Positions 47,995 to 58,364 of a stretch of 60,649 bases of DNA are shown here, piece after piece. The stretch covers positions 207-60,855 of the forward strand of contig MHJJ01000002.1 of the NCBI GenBank assembly GCA_001817915.1, given 5' to 3'. This stretch comes from Candidatus Harrisonbacteria bacterium RIFCSPLOWO2_01_FULL_44_18. Its GTDB lineage: Bacteria > Patescibacteriota > Minisyncoccia > UBA6257 > WO2-44-18. Positions within the stretch are counted from its first letter, which is position 1; each line of letters opens with the position of its first letter. Position numbers and translations under genes: made by a program. The notes under the pieces are model-generated. The model did not search any database, was not told where the DNA came from, and saw only the letters and a program-made list of their open reading frames with translations.

Positions 47995-50900
47995 TTAATT
48001 TCCTGTTTCCTGGAAATAAATTTTCTTATTATAGTTGGCGATGTTGGTAAAATAAGCCGTACCATATAGATCGCGCGTCCCCAACTGATAAAAACCAATG
48101 GTTATGTAATCGCCCTCAGAAAACTCCTGATCGTTAATCACCTCGGCAGTAAATTGAGTATCCTCACTGCTTAATTTAGCCAGCAAAAGCTTACTCATTG
48201 CTAACGAACTGGTTGTGGGGCAATCAGCATTATTAAAAATCGCGCCGCCGACAATTCTCTTATTCGTCCAAGTGCCGTTAAAATCGCACGGATAATAAGA
48301 AAGTTCCAAAAAATTATTAGAGCCGCCCATATCGGCGCCATTTCGATAATCGTCATCCAAAAATGAGTAGTCCGACGGCGGCATTTGGTTTAAAAAGAAA
48401 ATCATGGCGCCGGGAGACGCTATATCCATAAACGGATACTCTGCAAACTCCAAATTCAAAACAGCGGGATTTCCTTCATCAAAATTTCCCCAAGAAATAT
48501 CCGAGATTCCATAGGGCAGCGGGGTATCGGGCACATCGTAGCTAACGCTGGCTGTTTCAGAATAATTGCCGAATTCATCCGCGGCTCGCAGTTCAAAATC
48601 ATAAGTCGCGCCAGGTTCAACTGCCATTTCCGCAAAATCATTGCCAGTAGTAATCACAATTGAATCATATTTAATTTCGTACGTGATTAAATTATCTAAA
48701 GTATCGGAATCAGTGGATTGATCCCAAAAAATTTTTAATAAAGAGGTGCCAGCATCAAACTCAAAATCAATATTGTCTAGTGTGGTCGGTGGCTGATGAA
48801 CCATCGTCGAATCTTGAAAATAGTATTTTGTTTTATCGATTGCCGCTAAACCAAGTCCGTAATTATTCGGTTCATAGCCCGGCCGGTAAACATAAAAAGC
48901 GGCGGTTATATAATCTTGGCCGGCAATCGGACTCGCGGCGGAAAAATTAGAATCATCGACATTCAGCAATAAATGATTATCTTCTAACTCTGGCCAATTT
49001 AAAGCATAACTCGCGTGATTTCCGGCCAGAGAAGAACACTGATCCGCGGTGTCCGGCAAAATCAAAGCCGAACCGGCGGTTTCGTTTTCTGAGCCGAAAC
49101 AGTTTCGGTATTTTACTTTAAAACCATTCGGCGCAATTAACCCCCAACTTTTGTAAGGAAGATTATTGTAGTCAACCCAAAAAAGATCGTCGGTTATCGG
49201 AGCTTCCTGGTTGTAATAAAATACTGCGGTATGCCAATGATTTTCTACTTCTTCATCGGAAACCAGATGCCTTAACTGGATAGGCACAAACGGATATTCT
49301 TCCCAGCTTAGATCAACCAAATACCGCGGTGAATCGCCGCGCGGATCTTGAAACCAAGAAATTGACTCCAGAAAACTAGGAACATTAACAGTAAATTGCG
49401 CGGGGCTTGACGCAAGGCCGTCTTGATCAATCGCAAGAATTTCGTATTTATATTCGCGACCAATCTCGGTGATTTTTTTATTAAAACTCGTATCGGCAGT
49501 TTCCGCGGTAATCGTCGGATTCGCGCCGCTAATGTCTCGCAGTTGATAAGTTACTTCTTCTGCGTCTGCCGATTCTTCCCAATTAAAATTCAGCTCCAAG
49601 GCGCTGGAGCTGAATTCAACATTGAAATCTTCCACGGCGACTGGAGCCGATCGCGGCTCGGGCAAACTTTGAGCATTTTGCGGATTAGACGCCGGTCGAA
49701 ATTCAAAATCATTTTGGTTATTATCGGTATCGCAACCATTACCCAGATATTCACCATCGTTTTGCGCCGAAACACACTCACCGTCTTTATAAACCCGCCT
49801 TTCTAAACTTTGGCCTGTGGGAATTTCTGTCCAACTTAATTCATCCACGACATTTCCACCCGCGTCATAAAGCAACACGGAGTTATTGGTATAAGCAAGA
49901 TTGTTGGAATTGGCGGAATAAACCAAATCTGCCGTCTTAGAACCTTTGTAGTTGGCGTGAGCAATCAAAAAGAAACTTTTGGGAGCAATGCTTCCAGAAA
50001 ACACGGACGAATTAACTAAACTACTTTCGCTTCCGGAATTAGTTTTCTTCTTTAACGACCAGCCAGTTAAGCTAATTGTTTGGTCAGTCGGGTTGTACAA
50101 TTCTACAAACTCATCTTCGGCGCCGTTTTCATTGGTTCCCGCCCGAATCTCGCTCATAACAACGTGGTCGGGCGCGTAATCAAAAAAAGCGCTGGGCGCC
50201 TGATTTGATTGGGCCGCTTGGCAAGAAGTTGAGCGGGCTTTGGGACTCGGACAAATTTGAAGTTCAAAATCATTGGCATTGTTATCGGTATCAACAAAAA
50301 TTTCATTTTGAAATTTTCTTTGGATGCTTTGATTATCGGGCGGCTGCGGGGCGCAACTGCCTTCGCAATCACTTGCCTGCCCCCAGCCAATTTTATCAAC
50401 GACTTCAGCGTTAGGATTCTTAAATTGAATTACATTTGATTCAGTAAGAGTTAAGTTGTCTAGCACAATGTCGGCGCCGTCTAAAGCGTTGCGGGAAATT
50501 ACAAAATAACTGCGAGCATTAATAGTCTTACCATTAAAATACGTATTGGAAACTAATGAGCTAAAACTGCTGCCTGTTTGCGTTTTTCTCTGAAGATACC
50601 AGCCGGTTAAATCAACAGAAAAATCGTTGGGATTATAAAGTTCTATAAACCGGCCGCCGGTTGGGTTAACTTGAACTTCAGTAATAAGTATTTTTGACGG
50701 CGATGATACGCTCTCCTGCGTGGCTTGATTATTTTGGGCGCCGCTATTTTGTGAACTGCCGCCCGATGAAGATCCTCCGCCGCCGCTATAACTATAAGCC
50801 GAGGGCGGTAAAGTGTTTTCTTTTCGAGGAGTCCCCAGGATATTATTTTCGCCATTGCCGAGATAGGTGTGCCAAGAAAAATCAGTAGAACGCTCCATTG

Positions 50901-52731
50901 ATCTTCTGGTATTGCTTTCGCCAGCCGGCCAATTCGGATTGGCAAAAACTTCATCAATCAAGTTACAGTTTTTATCAAATAAACGAAGTCCCTCATCGGT
51001 GTCGTTTAAAACGTTTTTATAAATTTGGTCTGCGGCAACATTTGGCACAGAATCGTCATCGGTTCTTTCTAAAAGATAAAATCCGCCGGTCAAAATTTTA
51101 CCGCTTAATTGAAATTTAATTTTTTCGGCTTTATCTAAAATCTGCCAGTTGTTAATATCTAACTCGCCGCCAGAAACATTTTTCAATTCTATCCATTCAT
51201 CATTGGCGCTGGCGTGAGTTCCCATCCAACCAACCTCGTTAATAATCACGCCTTGCCGAGTTGGCGTTTGATTGGTGTTAAAACCGCAAAGCTGGAGAGA
51301 AACGATTTCTGTTTGAATCTCGGACGTTTGAGGCGTCGAATCTCCCAAAGATTGATTATCGGATTCCGGGGTTTCGGTTTCCAAAATTTGTTCGTTCTCT
51401 TGTTCCGGCGATGGCACTGTAATCGGCTCCACCGATCGCAAATCCATTGACACAATTTCTGTCGGTATTTCAACTTCTGGAGTTTCATCATCGTTATTCT
51501 TAGATTCGGAAGTTTCGGATCGGTTTGTAAGCGGAACTTCCGCGACTAACTCAAAATCGCTTTCACCTCGCTTTGCCGATTCAACAATATCATCAACACT
51601 ACCGGATTTTCCTCCAAACACTCCCCCAAAACCATCAATCAACCGCGCCAAAAATGGCCGCTGGGCTTTTTCAAGCGCGTATTTCGCTTTTGCTTTTTCG
51701 GCTTCTTGAAAAAATAAATTGATTAAGCCGGCGCCATATTGAACGGACTTTGTTGAAAGACGAGACCAGTAATCGTTAATAATAGAACTTTCTTTATCGA
51801 TGATTGACAGCTTGACTTCATTATCCGCTGAATTTATATAAGCAAATTTATCCTTTTTAATAACCTGCGCCAAACGATAATTGCCAAAATCGCTATCATT
51901 TTTGAATGCGAATGTTAATTCATCGTCAATATTAAAATAATCATATTTGGGCAATTCATAATTTTTTATTGAATCTCGGCTGTAAAAATTATTATTGGAG
52001 TAAGTCGCCATTTCATTAAAATAAACATCTAAGTTACCGAGTAGAATCGGCTTTTTACTTTTTAATCTGTTGACTAAATCTTTGTCCGGATTCTCTAAAC
52101 TAAACTTTTTTGTCCAATTTTCATAAGGACTGCCGCCATCATCAAAAGGAGGATGAGCATCATTACGAGTATGGTCAGGCACTGAAGCATCTTCTATTAA
52201 ATGAAGAATATGCCCCAAAGTAAATAAAGCTTGTTCTGTCTCGCCTCTGGCATAAAAATCAAGGGCTTTTTGCCAAGTAAAATTACTTTTATCAAAAACT
52301 GACTTAATCTTGTCTATTTGGCTGGCAGTCAAAATTGAAGCCACGGTTGCGGGCGTTAATTTATAAACCAATCCTTTTTGCAATTTTTCATTTTGGGCCC
52401 ATTCTTTGGACTTCTGGCCTCGATAAATGCCGTCAGCCAAACCTCGATCATTAACCGGATCATAAAAATGATGAAAATAGCGCGGCACATTGTCTTCACG
52501 ACGAGAACCATCAACGAGGTAGTTGGTTAAATCTTCTGCGATTTTTCGATCTGGGAAATTCTTGTTGTAAAATCCAACTACTTCTTGGGTTAAAAATGCG
52601 TGGGTCCCTATTTCATAAGCATGTGCCCGAAAAACAAAAAGACCACTAAATAACGTGGCCCCAATCAAAATTATTAAAATTTTTCTTCCCATGGCATACG
52701 ACGGAATATTTATAAGCTTTCGATTTTCCAC
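47995..52731 (-). CDS. large exported multidomain protein: N-terminal zinc-dependent phospholipase C-like domain, lamin-tail domains, FN3-like domains
   Basis: LGHILHLIEDASVPDHTRNDAHPPFDDGGSPYENW; repeated GWxLQRK/GWSLKKK and VVDKIGWG/VVDELSW LTD patterns. Confidence 0.7.
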   Translation of the reverse strand: MENRKLINIPSYAMGRKILIILIGATLFSGLFVFRAHAYEIGTHAFLTQEVVGFYNKNFPDRKIAEDLTNYLVDGSRREDNVPRYFHHFYDPVNDRGLADGIYRGQKSKEWAQNEKLQKGLVYKLTPATVASILTASQIDKIKSVFDKSNFTWQKALDFYARGETEQALFTLGHILHLIEDASVPDHTRNDAHPPFDDGGSPYENWTKKFSLENPDKDLVNRLKSKKPILLGNLDVYFNEMATYSNNNFYSRDSIKNYELPKYDYFNIDDELTFAFKNDSDFGNYRLAQVIKKDKFAYINSADNEVKLSIIDKESSIINDYWSRLSTKSVQYGAGLINLFFQEAEKAKAKYALEKAQRPFLARLIDGFGGVFGGKSGSVDDIVESAKRGESDFELVAEVPLTNRSETSESKNNDDETPEVEIPTEIVSMDLRSVEPITVPSPEQENEQILETETPESDNQSLGDSTPQTSEIQTEIVSLQLCGFNTNQTPTRQGVIINEVGWMGTHASANDEWIELKNVSGGELDINNWQILDKAEKIKFQLSGKILTGGFYLLERTDDDSVPNVAADQIYKNVLNDTDEGLRLFDKNCNLIDEVFANPNWPAGESNTRRSMERSTDFSWHTYLGNGENNILGTPRKENTLPPSAYSYSGGGGSSSGGSSQNSGAQNNQATQESVSSPSKILITEVQVNPTGGRFIELYNPNDFSVDLTGWYLQRKTQTGSSFSSLVSNTYFNGKTINARSYFVISRNALDGADIVLDNLTLTESNVIQFKNPNAEVVDKIGWGQASDCEGSCAPQPPDNQSIQRKFQNEIFVDTDNNANDFELQICPSPKARSTSCQAAQSNQAPSAFFDYAPDHVVMSEIRAGTNENGAEDEFVELYNPTDQTISLTGWSLKKKTNSGSESSLVNSSVFSGSIAPKSFFLIAHANYKGSKTADLVYSANSNNLAYTNNSVLLYDAGGNVVDELSWTEIPTGQSLERRVYKDGECVSAQNDGEYLGNGCDTDNNQNDFEFRPASNPQNAQSLPEPRSAPVAVEDFNVEFSSSALELNFNWEESADAEEVTYQLRDISGANPTITAETADTSFNKKITEIGREYKYEILAIDQDGLASSPAQFTVNVPSFLESISWFQDPRGDSPRYLVDLSWEEYPFVPIQLRHLVSDEEVENHWHTAVFYYNQEAPITDDLFWVDYNNLPYKSWGLIAPNGFKVKYRNCFGSENETAGSALILPDTADQCSSLAGNHASYALNWPELEDNHLLLNVDDSNFSAASPIAGQDYITAAFYVYRPGYEPNNYGLGLAAIDKTKYYFQDSTMVHQPPTTLDNIDFEFDAGTSLLKIFWDQSTDSDTLDNLITYEIKYDSIVITTGNDFAEMAVEPGATYDFELRAADEFGNYSETASVSYDVPDTPLPYGISDISWGNFDEGNPAVLNLEFAEYPFMDIASPGAMIFFLNQMPPSDYSFLDDDYRNGADMGGSNNFLELSYYPCDFNGTWTNKRIVGGAIFNNADCPTTSSLAMSKLLLAKLSSEDTQFTAEVINDQEFSEGDYITIGFYQLGTRDLYGTAYFTNIANYNKKIYFQETGN

Positions 52732-53186
52732 ACACCGGCATTTGAATTAAATCTCATAATCATCTGCAAACCGACTGTTCCGTCATCGTTGTAATAAGAA
52801 AATGTATAATAACCCTCCATCACGTCTCCCGCGTCTCCATAATTACCCAAGTCATTAGACATTTTCCCCAAAAATCCTCGATCTTTTACGTTCGCCAATA
52901 AATTAGCCCACTTCTCCCTACTCAAATTCTCATCCAACATAAAATACTTGCTCGCCAACTCAATATCTTCGGCGCGCAACGCCTCAACAAACATATCCAA
53001 AGTTTCTTGCGGGGTTTTGCCGCCGTAAGTATCGGCAGTCATTGCCTCAACATATCTGCGCTCCGCCTCTTGATAAACCTTCTCCAGATCGTACTTAAAA
53101 TATTTATTCCAAATCAAATAACTGCCTCCGACCACGACCACCATGGCCACCAAAACGCCCCAAAATAAAAAAAGCCGCTTATTCAT
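52710..53186 (-). CDS. membrane-anchored hypothetical protein
   Basis: N-terminal TM. Confidence 0.55.
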   Translation of the reverse strand: MNKRLFLFWGVLVAMVVVVGGSYLIWNKYFKYDLEKVYQEAERRYVEAMTADTYGGKTPQETLDMFVEALRAEDIELASKYFMLDENLSREKWANLLANVKDRGFLGKMSNDLGNYGDAGDVMEGYYTFSYYNDDGTVGLQMIMRFNSNAGVWKIESL

Positions 53187-53281
53187 AATTGTTGATTATT
53201 GTAGCAGCCAAAAAACCCTTGTCAATAGCGCGCAACAATCCTAGCAACAAAACCACAAAATATAACTTTATATAACTTCTT

Positions 53282-53325
53282 CCTACTCCCGTTATGCCCG
53301 CTATAGCGGGCATAACGGGAGTAGG
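53282..53325. repeat. 44-bp perfect palindrome, CCCGTTATGC family
   Basis: CCTACTCCCGTTATGCCCGCTA|TAGCGGGCATAACGGGAGTAGG. Confidence 0.95.
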
Positions 53326-53376
53326 AAAATAAATAAATTTGAAAAGTAAATTCGAAAAGTAAATCAATTTTAACAA

Positions 53377-53949
53377 TCAAGCCAGATTAAACCACTTTTT
53401 AATTTCTTTTTCCTTGGGAACGGTTTGGATTTCCAAGTAAAAAATATGGTTATTCATATCGATGTTAAAAACAGCGCAGCAAAACTCGATTTCTGGTAAA
53501 CAATCGTATGCGGAAACCCACAGACTTTTTTGGAGTTGATAAAGTCCCAAATTGCGCAATTTTTTACTCAAAGCATCGCGCGCCTTTTTATTATATTCAG
53601 GAATGTCATAAAAGATTAAGCGCCATTTCCTGTCCCACTTTTTGGGTTTATTTATTTCCAGGTCCTCCAGCTGATAGCACCTGATCCAGCTTTGGCCGCG
53701 CTGGGTCAATTCAATTTTGATTTTGCCGTCGGCCAACTCCTGAAACGAAACAATCCTTTTCTTTTCTAATTCACGCAGACGTTCAGCTCTTTTCCAGCAC
53801 GCTTGCTTCATCTTGTCATTAAAGTATGCTTGAAGAAAATTTGTAAGAAAGTATGGAGAGGTAGCCGCGATAATAAAACACCCTGCCCGCGCCAATGCTA
53901 GAAGAGTTTCCTTAGTTAGGTTATCTTTTCTTGAAAATTCCCTCGCCAT
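53377..53949 (-). CDS. PaaX-like/Cas2-like protein (no CRISPR array in the window)
   Basis: WRLIFYDIPEYNKKARDALSKKLRNLGLYQLQKSLWVSAY. Confidence 0.75.
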   Translation of the reverse strand: MAREFSRKDNLTKETLLALARAGCFIIAATSPYFLTNFLQAYFNDKMKQACWKRAERLRELEKKRIVSFQELADGKIKIELTQRGQSWIRCYQLEDLEINKPKKWDRKWRLIFYDIPEYNKKARDALSKKLRNLGLYQLQKSLWVSAYDCLPEIEFCCAVFNIDMNNHIFYLEIQTVPKEKEIKKWFNLA

Positions 53950-53973
53950 AGCAATTTACATTATAAATAATTC

Positions 53974-54012
53974 TCTTCCGTTATGCAAGCTATAGCGTGC
54001 ATAACGGGAGAA
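53974..54012. repeat. imperfect palindrome, CCCGTTATGC family
   Basis: TTCCGTTATGCAAGCTATAGCGTGCATAACGGGAG. Confidence 0.85.
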
Positions 54013-54147
54013 AAACATGAAGCCAGGTGCGAAGCCAGGCGCAACCAGACGTGGAACCGGGAAAAAGGCGTGGAGCCAAACGTAAAGCCAGTGAAACCGG
54101 GAAAAAGGCGTGGAGCCAAACGTAAAGCCAATTGAGTCAATAGCGAA

Positions 54148-54564
54148 TTAGAATTCTCGTAAAAAGATCCGGGCGGTGACTGGACCGATACCTTTAAATT
54201 CTTGAAGGCGGCGAGATAAATCTTTTTTATTTTTTGCGGATTTAATCAAGGCACCCACGGAACCATAACGAGCTTTTAATTCTTCGCATATCTCAAGCAA
54301 TTTTGTGGCGGTGGAAAAATCGTAGCGAACGTAATGTCCTTTATCTAAAACTTTGACTAATTTGTCCCAGCCGGCGCGCAAAATTTTATCAGGCGATGTT
54401 AATCCTTCTTTTATAAATTCAAAATAAGTTCGCTTGGCAACTTCCTGCTGAATCGGTTTCCCAAAAAGCAGGCAAGCCAAAAACCATTTAAATAATTCTG
54501 ATTCTTTACGAGTGGTTAGATTGATACCGAGATCGCGCGAATATATTTTCCGGCTCAACCTCAT
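54148..54564 (-). CDS. helix-hairpin-helix protein
   Basis: FKGIGPVTARIFLREF. Confidence 0.55.
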   Translation of the reverse strand: MRLSRKIYSRDLGINLTTRKESELFKWFLACLLFGKPIQQEVAKRTYFEFIKEGLTSPDKILRAGWDKLVKVLDKGHYVRYDFSTATKLLEICEELKARYGSVGALIKSAKNKKDLSRRLQEFKGIGPVTARIFLREF

Positions 54565-55478
54565 TGTTTATTTAGATAATCATATATATTAAGAACAGCT
54601 TTAACGGCGTCGCCGGCGGAAATGTTGTTTTGCTTATACAAAACATCGGTGGCGTCGCCGGCAGCCCAGATCCCCTCCTGGGAAGCGCGCTGAGTTTTGT
54701 GATCAATGATGATTTCTCCCCATTCGTTTTTTTCAACTAGACCGCCCAAAAATTCCGTGTTGGGAACAGAGCCGATTTCCACAAAAACGCCGTCAACTTT
54801 CAATTCTTTTTCTTCACCGGTCTTGACGTCTTTGTATCTCAAACCCGTAACAAACTTATCTCCTATGATTTCGGTGGTAATGGCATTGAGGAAAACCGTC
54901 ACTTTCGCTTCCTTAGCAATCATTTCTTGAGTAAGCGGATCGCCTTTCAATGCCTGGCCTCTTTGAAGAAGATAAATTTTAGGCGAATATGCCAAAAGGT
55001 CGCGAACCGCTTCCAAACCGGCATTGCCGCCGCCGACAACCGCGGTTACCTTATTTTTGAAAATTGGGGCGTCGCAAATACTGCAATAAGCCACGCCTTT
55101 GCCGTCGAATTCTTTTTCTCCCGGCACGTTTAATTTCCGACGACGGCTACCGGTAGCGACCAAAATTGTCTTAGCTTCCAGAATTTTTCCTTCTCTTGTT
55201 GAAATTTGAAAATTTCCGTCGGCTTTATCAACCCGCTCAACCAAATCCGGATAAAAAATTTCAATTCCCTCCTGCGCGCGAAGATGATCCTCCAACATTT
55301 TTGAAAAATCAAAACCGGAAACTGATTTTGTCCCTATCCAATTTTGAATATCCGCTGAAACCAAAGATTGACCGCCAAATCCATCAGTAATTAACGCGGA
55401 TTTTATTTTTTTTCTAGCCGCGTAAACGCCAGCTGCTACGCCGGCTGGGCCGCCGCCAATAATAACAAAATCGTACAT
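54561..55478 (-). CDS. trxB: thioredoxin reductase-like FAD/NAD(P) oxidoreductase
   Basis: IIGGGPAGVAAGVYAAR, CSICDAP, VVGGGNAGLEAV. Confidence 0.9.
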   Translation of the reverse strand: MYDFVIIGGGPAGVAAGVYAARKKIKSALITDGFGGQSLVSADIQNWIGTKSVSGFDFSKMLEDHLRAQEGIEIFYPDLVERVDKADGNFQISTREGKILEAKTILVATGSRRRKLNVPGEKEFDGKGVAYCSICDAPIFKNKVTAVVGGGNAGLEAVRDLLAYSPKIYLLQRGQALKGDPLTQEMIAKEAKVTVFLNAITTEIIGDKFVTGLRYKDVKTGEEKELKVDGVFVEIGSVPNTEFLGGLVEKNEWGEIIIDHKTQRASQEGIWAAGDATDVLYKQNNISAGDAVKAVLNIYDYLNKQ

Positions 55479-55485
55479 AAAGTTT

Positions 55486-55722
55486 TTATTTCAATTCCAA
55501 CGCCTTCTCCAAATCGGCCCTATTAAACCCGACGAAAATTTCTCCGCCGATATCAATCACTGGCACGCCAAGTTGATGCGATTTTTCCACCATCTCTTCG
55601 CGCGCCTTCTCGTCTTCGGCGACATTATACTCTTCGTATTGAATATTATTTTTTTTAAAAAAATCTTTTGCCATCTTGCAATAGACGCAAGCGGGCGTGG
55701 AATAAATTTTTATGCTCTTCAT
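55486..55722 (-). CDS. glutaredoxin-family protein
   Basis: YSTPACVYCKMAKDFF, GVPVIDIGGEIFVGF. Confidence 0.9.
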   Translation of the reverse strand: MKSIKIYSTPACVYCKMAKDFFKKNNIQYEEYNVAEDEKAREEMVEKSHQLGVPVIDIGGEIFVGFNRADLEKALELK

Positions 55723-55817
55723 ATTTTCTTAAAAAATTTAGGACCTTTCAATAATTATATAACGGAACAAGTCATAAAAAAATACCCCCTCGATATGAAT
55801 CGGGGGGTATTTTTTCT

Positions 55818-56033
55818 TTAAGCCGCTCGCCTAAACGGCGGACGCTTAAAGGAACTAACTCTTGCCCGATGGCAATCTCCGCACAAAAGCTGATTAAGTC
55901 GGCTAGGATCCGGCTGAAAAGGCAGACTGGTTATCGCCGCTTTGCAATCCGGGTTTGAACACACCCAATTGCCCTCAACTCGTTGACGCTGAGGAGCGCC
56001 ATCGTTATCGTTATAAGCCATTTTTAGTGACAT
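55818..56033 (-). CDS. small zinc-ribbon protein
   Basis: CSNPDC...CGDCHRARV. Confidence 0.6.
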   Translation of the reverse strand: MSLKMAYNDNDGAPQRQRVEGNWVCSNPDCKAAITSLPFQPDPSRLNQLLCGDCHRARVSSFKRPPFRRAA

Positions 56034-56131
56034 CTATTTTATCGCCCTTTTTTGTTAGTCTAAATCGCGCAAAAGAGCGACTTAAATCTAAACTAGAACA
56101 AGTTTACTCCCGCTTGAGAAATAAATCAAGT

Positions 56132-57487
56132 ATGCGTATTATATTAACGATGGACACAACAGTTAAATTAAAACAATCGGCCTTGGTCGTTGGGGATATT
56201 ATTATTTTGTACGCGTCGTTAGCGTTGACTCTTTTTTTGAGATACGGCTGGCCAGCGGAGGAAATTGTTAAATTTCATTTTTGGCCGTTCACTCTTATCT
56301 TTGCCGTCTGGCTTTTAATTTTTTACATCGGCGGATTATATGATTTAAGATCTTTAAAAAATGACGTGGATTTCGCAAGGCGATTTGGCGCGATCTTGGC
56401 AATCGCGGCATTATTCGCCATTATCGTTTTTTACTTCTTCAAGCCCACCTTCATAATCACGCCGAGGGTCAATCTTTTCATCTTTCTGGCAATTTTTGGA
56501 TTGTCCAGCTATATCTGGCGGACTTTTTATAATAATCTGGCTAGCGCCGGCGCGCCTTCTGATAAAATTCTGATAATCGGCTACAATCAAACAACGCAGG
56601 AATTAGTTGACCAAATCAACCAAAATCCTCAACTGGGTTATGAAATAAAATTCTGGATGAAAGAAGGTCTGCAAGACAAAGAATTAGAACATCTTTCACA
56701 AATTATTTTGGCCAATCAAATCAATATAATCGTCGTGCCGGCGCATATTAAAAAGAATTCAAATGCGGCAAAACTTATTTACAAAAATTTAGTTTTGGGA
56801 ATAGAAGTCGTGAATTTGGCCGACCTTTATGAAATTGTCTTTCAAAAAATTCCTTTGGCGGAATTGGAAGAAGTCTGGTTTTTGGAAAACTTGGCCAAAA
56901 GGCATCGGCTTTATGAAATTTTTAAAAGACCGATAGAAATATTTTTGGCGACGATTATTGGAATCCTGACGCTTCCTCTGGCTATTCTTATCGCGCTCTT
57001 CATAAAGCTCGTTTCCTCCGGATCAGTTATTTTCACCCAACAACGAGCGGGACAAAACGGCGCGGCATTCACAATTTATAAATTCCGGACTATGCGCCCC
57101 GATGCCGAAAAAGACGGCCCGCAATGGGCGCAAAAAGACGACGGACGCGTTATACCGCTGGGTAATATGTTAAGAAAAAGCCATTTAGATGAATGGCCCC
57201 AACTGCTCAATATCTTGCGCGGCGAGCTATCGCTTGTCGGTCCCCGGCCAGAAAGACCGGAATTCGTCAAAAACCTAAGCAAAGAAATCCCCTACTACGA
57301 TTTGCGCCACTTGATCCGTCCCGGCATAACCGGTTGGGCTCAAATCAATTACCGCTACGGCGCCTCAATTGAAGACGCTTATGAAAAACTGCAATACGAT
57401 ATATATTATCTCAAAAATCGCTCCGTCGTTCTGGATATCCTCATCGTAATAAAAACGATTCGCCTGCTTTTCACCAGCGCTAAATAA
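56132..57487 (+). CDS. polyprenyl-phosphate sugar transferase (WcaJ/WbaP type)
   Basis: KRPIEIFLATIIGILTLP, FTIYKFRTM, LRKSHLDEWPQLLNILRGELSLVGPRPERPEF. Confidence 0.92.
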   Translation: MRIILTMDTTVKLKQSALVVGDIIILYASLALTLFLRYGWPAEEIVKFHFWPFTLIFAVWLLIFYIGGLYDLRSLKNDVDFARRFGAILAIAALFAIIVFYFFKPTFIITPRVNLFIFLAIFGLSSYIWRTFYNNLASAGAPSDKILIIGYNQTTQELVDQINQNPQLGYEIKFWMKEGLQDKELEHLSQIILANQINIIVVPAHIKKNSNAAKLIYKNLVLGIEVVNLADLYEIVFQKIPLAELEEVWFLENLAKRHRLYEIFKRPIEIFLATIIGILTLPLAILIALFIKLVSSGSVIFTQQRAGQNGAAFTIYKFRTMRPDAEKDGPQWAQKDDGRVIPLGNMLRKSHLDEWPQLLNILRGELSLVGPRPERPEFVKNLSKEIPYYDLRHLIRPGITGWAQINYRYGASIEDAYEKLQYDIYYLKNRSVVLDILIVIKTIRLLFTSAK

Positions 57488-58364
57488 GTTTCAATCCTTT
57501 CTCGAGCGAAATCATCGGCTGCCATCCTAAAAGCGACTTGGCCTTTGATATGTCCGCTAGAGCATGCCGCATCTCCGCGCGCGGCGCGATATATTTCTTC
57601 GGCCCGCCGATCAAATCGGCTAGCTGGTTCACCGAATAATTTTTGCCGGAACCGATATTGATAATCTCTCCCTTGCCCGCCTTTTTACTTCGCATCGCCA
57701 AAATATTGGCTCGCGCCACGTCTTCTACAAAAACATAGTCGCGGATTTGTTTGCCATCGCCGGTAATGGTAAATGGCTTACCATCGGCTTTCTGTTTCAA
57801 AAAAATTTTGATTACTCCGGAATATGGGCCGGATTCAGCCATCCGCGGGCCATAAACATTAAAATACCGCAAATTCACCGTTTCTACGCCGTAAAGGTCC
57901 GAAAAAAGTTTGGCATACTCTTCTCCAATATACTTGTGAAGAGCATAAGGGCTTTTAGGCGCCGCTTTCATATTTTCTTTTTTCAGTATCTTGCCGTCCG
58001 AATCTCCATAAACCGCGCACGAAGAAGAAAAAACCAAACGCCTTGCCCCCGCTTCTTTGGCGGCCATTAAAACATTCAAAACGCCATTCGCGTTTATGTC
58101 ATGAGATTCTAAGGGGTGAACAATTGAGAGCTGAACAGACGGCATAGCCGCCAGATGAAAAACGCCGTCCATTCCGGCAAAAAACGGCTTAATGCTTTTA
58201 TAATTATGGATGTCTTTTTTATAAAATTTCGCGCGGGGATTTAAATTGCTTTTTTTGCCGGTAGATAAATTATCAATAACAATAACTTGATGCCCTTTTA
58301 CGATTAAAGCATCAACTAAGTGCGATCCTATAAAACCGGCTCCGCCGGTAACAAGATATTTCAT
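57480..58364 (-). CDS. NAD-dependent epimerase/dehydratase
   Basis: VTGGAGFIGSHLVDALI, YALHKYIGE. Confidence 0.92.
   Translation of the reverse strand: MKYLVTGGAGFIGSHLVDALIVKGHQVIVIDNLSTGKKSNLNPRAKFYKKDIHNYKSIKPFFAGMDGVFHLAAMPSVQLSIVHPLESHDINANGVLNVLMAAKEAGARRLVFSSSCAVYGDSDGKILKKENMKAAPKSPYALHKYIGEEYAKLFSDLYGVETVNLRYFNVYGPRMAESGPYSGVIKIFLKQKADGKPFTITGDGKQIRDYVFVEDVARANILAMRSKKAGKGEIINIGSGKNYSVNQLADLIGGPKKYIAPRAEMRHALADISKAKSLLGWQPMISLEKGLKLI

Noticed and set aside
53377-53949. CRISPR-Cas locus suggested by the Cas2-like protein
   Set aside because: No Cas1, effector or direct-repeat/spacer array seen in the window; PaaX-like chromosomal proteins share this fold.
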